Shown here in pieces: positions 56,218-64,000 of a DNA stretch of 64,000 nt. The notes below the pieces were generated by a model, which was not told the origin of the DNA, made no database searches, and was given only the letters and a program-made list of their open reading frames with translations. The position numbers were made by a program, and so were the translations under genes. Source of the stretch: Phialophora verrucosa (taxonomy: Eukaryota; Ascomycota; Eurotiomycetes; Chaetothyriales; Herpotrichiellaceae); contig MSED01000008.1 in NCBI GenBank assembly GCA_002099365.1, positions 1,364,001-1,428,000 of the forward strand. The letters run 5' to 3'. The first letter of the stretch is position 1. Every line of letters starts with the position of its first letter.

Positions 56218-56390
56218 CATGTACAGTAAGTAAGTACATGTATTAATACTACAGCGGCGGTGGCATTACAACCACAACCACCACCATAATGACATGCATG
56301 CACGGCACGCATGGTTCGAAGTTGAAGTTTGAAATAGAATTACGTATTGATACTAACACAGTCGAAATCAAGGAGGCCCTGGGTCTAGGC

Positions 56391-56705
56391 CTAGGGCAGT
56401 AATCTCTCCTCCGACTCACCCTCGTCGTCGTCGTCGTCTCCCACCACCTTAAGAGGGAAACTCGCCACAACGGGGGCCTGGCAAAGGCTCGGCTTTCGAA
56501 GTCTGGTGGTCCTCAAGGAGACTCTCTTCACCTTGTCCGACTCGGACGAGGAGTCAAGCCCACGCTCAGAGTCCGACTCTTCTCTGTCCGAGTCTTCTGT
56601 GTCCGAACTGGAATCGTGATCCCATCCTTCTGTCGAGCAGTTTCGAGTCCCGACAACACGGCCAGACTTCGACTCGGACATGGACTCGGTGGCAAACATT
56701 GTCAT
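56391..56705 (-). CDS. small acidic Ser/Asp-rich ORF, doubtful
   Basis: 104 codons from an ATG at 56705, in the same frame as, and 15 bp after, the stop of the PhoD-like gene. The product is strikingly biased: the middle is almost all Ser, Asp, Glu (SSSDTEDSDREESDSERG), followed by a basic part (KRVSLRTTRLRKPSL) and a second acidic run (GDDDDDEGESEE). It could be a small separate gene, an alternative C-terminus of the PhoD-like protein reached by another splice, or chance. No family is recognised. Confidence 0.3.
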   Translation of the reverse strand: MTMFATESMSESKSGRVVGTRNCSTEGWDHDSSSDTEDSDREESDSERGLDSSSESDKVKRVSLRTTRLRKPSLCQAPVVASFPLKVVGDDDDDEGESEERLLP

Positions 56706-56720
56706 TGTCAGAAGGCGGGA

Positions 56721-59201
56721 CTACGCCGCAGTTCCACCAGACGTGACACCCGACCCTGGTGCCGGGGTGGCGTGACTTGACCAATGGTGGCCCCCCCACC
56801 CGTGACGCTGCGACTCAGTATGTGACTTTGGTCTGATCGTGAGTTTAGGGACTAAGGGAGTACACACGAATCGTTAGCGACTTTCTCTATGCACACGCTT
56901 GACCGCTGACTAGAGGGCAAACACTTACTGCTCATGCCGTACCCTTCCGTCTTGCCTTCTCGGTCTCGGTTATCGATCTCGACCTTGATGGCCACGTTCA
57001 ACCCGCCCTTTAGAGAAGGCGCCGCGGCCACAATGCTGATGCCATCGGCAGCCGGGTGCTCTGTACCTGCGCCTTCCTCGCCGACGTGTAGAGGCCCACG
57101 GCCATCTGGCGCATCCTTACCTTGGGGAGGACGTGACTTCCCAACCTTGCCAGTCGAGTTGACCACTTCCGACGCCGGCGGTGCGTCGGGGAGCACCTGG
57201 CCGTTAGCGGGCTGTGTGGACTCTGTCGTGCCATCGTCTGGGATCTCCGTTATGCAGGCGTAATTGCGACTGGGCATGGTGCATTGATTCCACTCGGCCC
57301 CCTTCATCACCCCACCGGGCTGCTTGTTGAACATCTTGAGCAGCGTCTCGTCAGTGTTGCCGTCCCTCAAGTGGTGGATCTTGTTTCTTCGCGCCAGTAA
57401 GTTTGCAACAGCCTTCGGAGGCGGTTTGTTGGTGATGGCACTGGAGATGATGTTGGCCATGTACCGTGGATCCTGCATGGCATCCATGTTATTCGCCGGC
57501 GCGGAGAAGAATCGGCCCATGGCTGCAAGATGCACGTCTCCTCCCAAGATGGTGATGCGGACGGAAAAGTCGGCCGAGAGCTTCTGCAACCGCAGAATCA
57601 GTTCGCGCCGCTCGGTCTTGTGATGACGGGCTGTGTAGTGGTCGTCCAGATCGTCTAGCAGATCCACCGAGCCGTCGAACGAGTTGAAGAAGCCCCCGGC
57701 AAGACCGAATCTCTTATTCAACAAACGAATGGGACCGATCAGGGGCGACGACAGGATGTTCTCCAGCCAGGCCAGGCGGGGATACGCGATGGGCACGCCG
57801 AGCAGAAGGATCAGGTGCTTGATTTCGCCATGTGCAGCCTTGAATTCTTTCTCCAGTCTCTCGAAGATCAAGTCGTATGTGTCTGGATAGTTGACCTGTT
57901 TTCTCGTCCGCTCGGTTCTCGCGTCGACCCCACAGAAAGCGATACGTCGGCCAAGACGCATGTACAGATTTCTTGACTTCTCTTCGACGTAGGGCCCAGG
58001 GCGTCTGCCGACGATCCAGCTGGGGTCGTCGGCCGGTGTCTTGTACACATAGGTGTTTTTCAGCTGACGTGGATCGGCGCCTGAGGTGCCGTTTGCGTCG
58101 GCACTCATGGTCTTGGGCGCGTCCGTGGTGAAGGTCGACACTGGAGGGGCTGTATGATGTTGGAACAAGCAGTAGTACTTGAAGCTCACGCCACCCAGGC
58201 CACGGAAGACGGCGCATCGCATAAAGTGGTCGGTGTACGAGCCAAATCCATCGATGATGTCGTGATCGTCCCAGATGTTGATCTGCGCGATCTGGGAGTT
58301 GGCCGAGGCAAAGGGTTCGGTCGAGTACCATCGGACATAGTTGTCGAAGTAATACTTGTCGCATCGATTGCGCATGTCTTCCCCGAAAAGATATTCCCTC
58401 CTCTTCTTGGGGTTGGCGATGGCAGTCCACTCCTTCAGCGGGCCCTTGACTCGGATTGAATCATTGTAGATCTGGTCACCTCCGCCGATCATGACATGGA
58501 ACGGCCGTTGCTGATGGGTTCGCAGGACGTCGTTCCAGAGTACGGGACCTGGTGTTTACAATGTCAGCTTTCCTCTTGTTCGCTACCTCCACGTTCCGGG
58601 GCAAGCGCTGACCTGACCAGAAATCTTCATCCGTCCCGACAGAGAATCCGTTGCAAGAGTGGAACATGATGCGCATCGACTCGGTGGCCGCGGGGACAAC
58701 AAACTGCCGCGAGGGCTCCTTGCTGACATCTGCCAGAAACTGCAAGTCTCGTATCGAGTATTCCCATTTTGCCTCCACGTCGACCAAAGGAACGCGGAGC
58801 GTGAACCGCCAAAACGTCTTGTCCGGATCCGAGTAGAGCTTCAACCCTTGCACCAGCTGCGGCTGCAATCTCCTGATCCGGGCGTTGGGGTCCCAAGGGC
58901 CGGCAGACTTAAGCTCGAGGGAGGGGGTCTTGAGATTCGGTTTCGTGACGAGGAGGACAGAGCCGTGCCAGGATACCCCCGACGGGCCTTCCTCGCTCAT
59001 GCGCTGATAGTTGAGTAGCGGACCGCAGAGCACTTCGAACGCATCGCTCGAATTGGTGACGTCGGGGCCGGTTCCATAGCCCTCCTGAGACTCGGTGACA
59101 TGGAGATAATCTTCTCTCCCTTCGACATTGCCGTCGACTTGTCCTGGCAGCACGTCAGCTTGGGCGTCCACGTTGACCGCGCCGGACAGCTCACCCTCCA
59201 T
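56721..59201 (-). CDS. PhoD-like metallophosphatase
   Basis: About 779 aa, minus-strand exons 59201-58613, 58548-56929, 56851-56721. Intron 1 (64 nt) has a GTCAGC donor and rebuilds FWSGPVLWNDVLR; intron 2 (77 nt) is standard and replaces the unspliced tail by GYGMSIPKLTIRP. Fungal PhoD-like family: CGPLLNY near the start, SVGTDEDFW, VMIGGGDQIYNDS with metal ligands, INIWDDHDIIDGFGSY, and ITILGGDVHLAAMGRFFS with the C-terminal His. The linker after residue 620 is low-complexity. Bacterial PhoD is a secreted phosphodiesterase/alkaline phosphatase; this fungal form has no signal peptide and is probably intracellular. Substrate unknown. The ATG at 59201 is the first in frame. Confidence 0.9.
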
Positions 59202-60210
59202 ATTGACCACCCACGCGCCGTCACGTGTACGACGTCCGGTGTCCGACGACTCGACTGAGAATCAATGAAGCCTTTGAGATCGAATCGAGGTGATGTCAAC
59301 AGGCATCGCAGACGCGAGAGTGAAGCGAGACCGTGGCCAAGAACGACGCGTACGTAGTCCTCTGTACGAGTTCACGTGGAAATTATCGAGACAAACAACA
59401 AAAGCAATGGTGGTGTCTAATGTACAATGGAAAAGCAACGGGGCAATGAATACGAGTCAAGGAGGACTACGAATACAGCCAGCTGAAGTAAAGTTCGGGC
59501 CGGAGAGTGTTCTCCCAAACCATCCCGCTGTGTCCGCCCGTCTGGATTGTAGAGTCGAATAGTCCTCGCACCGTGTATGATGACGCCAAGGTCATCCCTA
59601 AGCAGCAGCGGGTAAGCGTCGACTTTCGCCCCGGGCGGATTGGAGAATGGGCACCTGCAATCACCCGCAGCGGGTCACCTGGGAGTCCGCTTCAGCTGGC
59701 TCGTCCCTTTCGTACATGCCGCTAAGCCGAGCTCCAGAGCTCAATCGCAACAAGTGAGTGTGCCGTGCACTGCTGAGGTGACAGACAAATGAGAAGGTTG
59801 CTGAAGATGCTTTCGGAAAACCTGGAAATCGGGCCTTGGGGCCTGGCATCCGTCCCAGGGATCGTCTCCCATTTGCTCTACAGCGTGATAGACATCCGCC
59901 GCAGAGCTTGTGATCGCCCAGTTGCCAAGAATGCATTGCGCAAGCGGCGCCTGCTTGTCCTTGCTTGAATCTCGCCTCGTACCACACCAGAATAATTCGT
60001 GCATCTTCGACACGTTCCTTCCAATCTACAGCACGATTTCACATGTCCGTTTCGTGCCACAGAGTGCGTCTTGTTTCGCGCCGACAGAAGAACATCAATG
60101 CTCCTCATGGGGAGGATACGGACTACATCGGCAGGACTCCAGCTGCGCCATTGCTAACATGATATGCATTTAACCGTCATGGACCAGTCTACAGTCGTCA
60201 ATTACTAAAC
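59202..60210. other. intergenic region between PhoD-like gene and rad51
   Basis: 1 kb between the start of the PhoD-like gene and the 3' end of rad51, both on the minus strand. I see no supported gene or repeat. Confidence 0.45.
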
Positions 60211-61419
60211 TCAACCCTCCTTGTCATCCTTGGGCTGAGGATCGCCAATCCCACTGTCATAAATCGCGAACAACGTGTCGCTCTCTGGCAGACAAGGGCT
60301 GTCGTAGATTTTGCAGATTCGAGTCTCTCCACGACCCTTCTTCAGACTTAGCCGGGTGGTACTCGCGTGAGCAATGATGTTGCCGCCAATCGGTTTCTTC
60401 GGGTCTGGGTTGAACATGGCACTTGGACCACCATCCACCTGTGCGACCACTTGATTTGTGATGACGACTGCGATGCCGAACTCATCTGCCAGTCTCTGAA
60501 GTATCCGCAAGAACTTGGCCATGTGTGACTGTCGAGCTGACAGCTCTCCTCGGCCGTTGTAGTCGGTTCGGTACAGCGACGTAGCCGAGTCGACGATGAG
60601 CAGTGAGAATCGAGTCTCGCACATCATCTGAGAGGCCTGCTGGAGAAGTTGCAGCTGGTGTTCAGAGTTATATGCTCGTGCGTAGGCAACATTGTCGAGG
60701 ACTTCCTCTCCTTCCAGCCCGTACCGTTGTGCCACCGACAGCAGACGCACAGGTCGAAACGTGCCTTCAGTATCGATGTACAGACACTTTCCTTCTCCGC
60801 CTCCCATGTCGAACGGCAATTGACAAGTAACAGCCATGGTGTGACAAATCTGACTCTTGCCTGTGCGGAACTCGCCAAAGATCTCGGTGATGGAGCCGGT
60901 CTCAACACCGCCGCCGAGCAGTCTGTCGAGGTTCTTCGAGCCGGTCGTGATTGAGATGAGGTCACTTCTTCGCGCATGCATTTCAGTGGCGGTAGTGAAG
61001 CCCATGGGGACCAACTTCATTGCTAGGTCACCGTTAGTCTGTGAGAAAGGAGTCAAAGGAGCTTCAGCATACCTTCATTTAGCAGCTTGGATGCCTTCGC
61101 CTCTGAAATGCCCTTGATCTGTTCTAATTGTCTCCTAGGCCTGTTACAGGGTCAGTTTCCGTTTGGTTACTATCGGCATGAGCGCTCCTACGTGTAGGCA
61201 ATAGACTCGACGGTATGGTAGCCGCCCTCAACCACAAGCTTGATGTCTCTTTCGCTCAATCCAGCGACACCCTAGAAAGGTTTCAGCCAGGCACTAATGG
61301 GCCACCGTTACACGTAAAATACTCACTATTAACTGTGAGATGGGGATAGGTGCCCCAGGTCCGCCTGGCATATCCTCGTATTCATCCTGAGGTGCTTCAT
61401 TGTCCTCGACTTGAGTCAT
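60211..61419 (-). CDS. rad51: Rad51 recombinase
   Basis: RecA-family recombinase that forms filaments on single-stranded DNA in homologous recombination. Minus-strand exons 61419-61327, 61271-61192, 61140-61073, 61022-60211 with introns of 55, 51 and 50 nt; about 350 aa, the usual length. N-terminal helix-hairpin-helix-type domain: PIPISQLIGVAGLSERDIKLVVEGGYHTVESIAY and ISEAKASKLLNEAMKLVPMGF (read across three introns). Walker A GEFRTGKS at 130-137, Walker B LLIVDSA, L1/L2 loops between VITNQVVAQVDGG and GGNIIAHASTTRLSL. The C-terminus ends in KDDKEG. The exon phases join without conflict, so the model is firm. Confidence 0.97.
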
Positions 61420-62123
61420 CTCCGCCGATGTTCAATGAGGCACAAGAGTCAAGTATTCCTTCTTGAGTTGAACAGAACAGAGGATCAAGCAGCGCCTGTC
61501 GACAAGCAGCCAGTGCAGACGGAGGGAAGGTGTTGCAGAGGGGATGAGCAGTGGCCAAAAGAGCGCGTCGGTGGGGGGAGCGCGTTTTGTTGCGGGACCG
61601 ACACGCGCGCTCACATGACTTCAACCCAAAAACGGAGAAATATCTCTCGTCTGTTTTTCCCATCAATCACTTCTTTCACACCCTCACCTTACTCTTCAGA
61701 GGCACTTGGCTCGCAACAAAGTCCGGGGACGAGTACGTCTTTTCTGTGAGACTGGTTCCTCGGCCAGACCTGTCGAGGAAAAGGAGATTTGATTCTCATG
61801 GCGCCTTAGCTCATCAGCAAGAGCAAGCTTCACTATCCGCATTAATCCTGCCATTTTACCTTTACCAATGCCTGTCCCATGATGTTCCCGAAAGATGGTG
61901 GTGGTACACCGCAAGCAGCCTCTCGCTTGCTCGGACATTATGTATAGTTTTCCCATTCCCTCCAGCCATCGAAAAGTTATGATGGCTGTTCCGCATGTTT
62001 CGCACAGACGCTTGCTCATGATGTCCACGATATTTCTGCTTGTCCAGCCAAGCAAAACCCTTTCGTCGTCCAGTGCCCTTTTTAGCGCGCCAGGTTGCAT
62101 GCATGATCGCTGGCTCAATCCCG
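61420..62123. other. intergenic: rad51 promoter
   Basis: 704 bp between the 3' end of the acyltransferase gene and the rad51 start. It includes ACGCG-containing sequence (GACACGCGCGC at about 61600-61610), the core of the MluI cell-cycle box, which would suit rad51 but is short enough to occur by chance. Confidence 0.4.
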
Positions 62124-63866
62124 TCATTCTATCCATCTGCAAATATAGCCCATAAACGCCTCATCTTCCAACAACCGACCCATGTCGGCCACTGCCATCT
62201 GGATCACCACTTCGAGGTAGTCCTTGCGGTCGTCAAAAGGAAGCACGATACAAGAGCCAGGATCTCTACTCCACGGCTTGCGCACCCAGTCGGGCCTACC
62301 GAGACCCATGTCGAAGGTTGCATCATAAAGCTTTAACTTCTCCCAGCTCGTAATGTACATATCGGCGCCATCTGTTCGATCCATATTGCTGCCCTGCAGG
62401 TCTCGGACGTCGATCTTTGGATTCGGATTTTCCGCCAGGGCGATTGACTGTCGGATGTATGGCTCAGTCACTTGGTCGAGGGCTTTACGTATCGCCAAGG
62501 CGGTCTCGGACATAGTGGCATCGTCATTGTCTGCAAAATGACAAAGCGGCATTTCCACGGATGCAAAGTCAACGGCAGCGCCAAAATATGATTCGGGCAG
62601 CTTGTTTTTGATCCTCTTCCGGATGTTGACGGGAATGTTGAGTTTAGAGGTGGTGACCGTTGGATTCTGTGCCAGGGAAGGGATCCGAGCTTTTGTCATG
62701 CCATGCCAGATCAGGGTCATCAATACGTCGTTGCGACTCATGCGCTCGACATTGGCGAGAGTCATGAGACGCGCTTTCAAGTCAGCGAGCTTGGTCAACG
62801 GTATTGTGAAGACGCAGCCACGCCCGATGGGCTTGATGATATGATGCGCCGATTCCGCCGCTTGCGCCGTCTTGTATTTCAGATGCCGGTCATTGATCTG
62901 GTTGGCCGAAGAGTAAGACAACTCGCTTCTAACTTGACTCTTGTGCTTGGCAAACGTGTCGAGTCTCATGGATAGACTAGGTATGTCGTGGTCCCCGCCG
63001 TCCAGATCACGCTTGAAGGCAAAGTCATCGTTCAGTACATTGCCCGAGATGAGCCACCCAGCACCATTGCCATCTGAGATGCAGTGGTGCAGGTACACCG
63101 ACACAATAATTCCTCCTTCCACCACGTTTGCCTGGACTCGGAACGCCGGTGCCCGATCTTCATCGGCGGATTCTCCCAACGCAGACACAATCTCGGGCTT
63201 GATCACACTCGGTGGCAAGGCAGCCTCACAAAGCTGGTCATAGTTGTAAGGGACCTCTTCCTGGGTCAGATATCGGACACCCACATCTGGATATTCCAGG
63301 AAGTCTGTGTCTGAGAAGCGAATCTCGACTGCTCCAACTCGATTGCCCGGGTTCTCCACTGCAACCACGTAGCCACTGAGATACGGCTTCGCATTGACCG
63401 TCTCTCTGACGAAGTGGTTGAGACGTGTTATGACATCACCGAGCATCTCCTGACTTGGAAGGCGGTAGGCGAGGCAGATACGGATATAGGAACGAGGCAT
63501 ACAGTGTTCGATCCCTGACAAGCGAATGACATGGTCGGAACCAGGATGGTGGTATGGTTCTATCTCGTGATCGACTTCAGGGCTAGGGTGCCGGTGATTC
63601 GCATTCGCATCGAGAATGGATCCGTTCAGCTGAACATGATCGCCGTTAACCTGGGGACCTCCGGGTTCGCCGTCCATATCGGGACCTTCTGCAGAGTTGT
63701 TGAGCCTCAGATCGCCGTCAATCCCAACATCATCTGCTGGATTGTCCGAGAGTGCACAGGATTTAGGTGAGGAATGCCCGCTATGGATACCGGTTCCGTT
63801 CGAAAGCCCTGCCATTGCAGGGCCTGGGACGACTGCGGTGTCTTGAGTGGGATCAGTCAAGGTCAT
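62124..63866 (-). CDS. BAHD-type acyltransferase
   Basis: One exon, 580 aa. Acyltransferase of the transferase family PF02458 (BAHD), which moves an acyl group from acyl-CoA to an alcohol or amine. The catalytic HHxxxDG is HHCISDG at 260-266; near the end is DMGLGRPDWVRKP, the variant of the structural DFGWG, then GSCIVLP. In filamentous fungi such proteins include trichothecene 3-O-acetyltransferase relatives and many unassigned ones. The N-terminal 120 residues are unusually long, polar and disordered (rich in Asp, Gly, Pro, Asn). No secondary-metabolism core enzyme lies in view, though the window ends just upstream. Substrate unknown. Confidence 0.88.
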   Translation of the reverse strand: MTLTDPTQDTAVVPGPAMAGLSNGTGIHSGHSSPKSCALSDNPADDVGIDGDLRLNNSAEGPDMDGEPGGPQVNGDHVQLNGSILDANANHRHPSPEVDHEIEPYHHPGSDHVIRLSGIEHCMPRSYIRICLAYRLPSQEMLGDVITRLNHFVRETVNAKPYLSGYVVAVENPGNRVGAVEIRFSDTDFLEYPDVGVRYLTQEEVPYNYDQLCEAALPPSVIKPEIVSALGESADEDRAPAFRVQANVVEGGIIVSVYLHHCISDGNGAGWLISGNVLNDDFAFKRDLDGGDHDIPSLSMRLDTFAKHKSQVRSELSYSSANQINDRHLKYKTAQAAESAHHIIKPIGRGCVFTIPLTKLADLKARLMTLANVERMSRNDVLMTLIWHGMTKARIPSLAQNPTVTTSKLNIPVNIRKRIKNKLPESYFGAAVDFASVEMPLCHFADNDDATMSETALAIRKALDQVTEPYIRQSIALAENPNPKIDVRDLQGSNMDRTDGADMYITSWEKLKLYDATFDMGLGRPDWVRKPWSRDPGSCIVLPFDDRKDYLEVVIQMAVADMGRLLEDEAFMGYICRWIE

Positions 63867-64000
63867 GAGGGTGCTAGTTCTTCAGGATGGTGTTTACCGG
63901 CGAAAGCTCGACAGGGACGGGCAGGATTGTTATTGACCGACGAGGAATCTTTTGGCCTTATCGCAGTTCGCCAAGATGGTATGTGAGCATTCCGGCAAAG
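63867..64000. other. window edge, upstream of acyltransferase
   Basis: 134 bp, probable 5' region of the acyltransferase gene. Nothing else is visible. Confidence 0.5.

Larger units (their letters stand above)
55748..56720. other. convergent region with short repeats and a possible small gene
   Basis: About 970 bp between the converging xylanase and PhoD-like genes. It contains a GTGGC run, several TACGGAGTA-type motifs, a 12-bp palindrome and one small acidic open frame; these are listed separately. Confidence 0.5.

Noticed and set aside
1..64000. tRNA or rRNA genes
   Set aside because: I looked for the GTTCRANNC box and matching stems; the few hits (for example near 6329 and 24580) lacked a partner A box or stems.

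Overview
The window is nuclear DNA of a filamentous ascomycete (Pezizomycotina). The evidence is split genes with short introns (about 43-138 nt, mostly GT...AG), four Zn2Cys6 regulators, plant-wall enzymes of families GH11 and CE5, and ordinary eukaryotic genes such as RAD51, VPS25, an RTT107/BRC1-type BRCT protein, dipeptidyl peptidase III and vacuolar endopolyphosphatase. I cannot place it to genus. I see no rRNA, no convincing tRNA, no transposon and no CRISPR. Exon limits were built by hand from reading frames and splice signals; no transcript data were available.

Layout. 1-3.4 kb: the 3' end of an alpha/beta hydrolase and a seven-exon CorA-like membrane protein. 3.9-10.9 kb: three genes on the minus strand, a Zn2Cys6 regulator, indoleamine 2,3-dioxygenase and kynureninase. 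The two enzymes catalyse different steps of the tryptophan-kynurenine route, so this looks like a small catabolic or NAD-supply cluster with its own regulator. 11.6-15.7 kb: a secreted debranching-enzyme-like glycosidase and a peroxisomal SCP2-type thiolase. 16.1-22.8 kb: an HNH-domain protein and two same-strand genes with a single C2H2-like finger. 22.8-26.1 kb is a gene-poor gap with a 75-bp tandem duplication.

26.1-31.7 kb: two divergent Zn2Cys6 regulators. 32.6-41.2 kb: housekeeping genes (endopolyphosphatase, Vps25, Rtt107/Brc1-like) and a peroxisomal alpha/beta hydrolase. 42.1-48.8 kb: a large membrane protein of unknown function, then a Zn2Cys6 regulator head to head with a short-chain dehydrogenase. 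49.6-55.7 kb: dipeptidyl peptidase III, then a divergent acetylxylan esterase / GH11 xylanase pair whose shared upstream region holds two GGCTAAA sites, the XlnR/Xyr1 consensus. 56.4-63.9 kb: a PhoD-like phosphatase with a small acidic ORF next to it, RAD51, and a BAHD acyltransferase.

Main points of interest: the kynurenine mini-cluster with its regulator; repeated need for non-YAG 3' splice sites (AAG, GAG); a 54-nt intron without stop codons hidden inside a zinc-cluster ORF; two possible starts of DPP III that would differ in mitochondrial targeting; the xylan-degrading gene pair; and several lineage-specific proteins without a clear function. I did not find a clearly new defence or mobile system.
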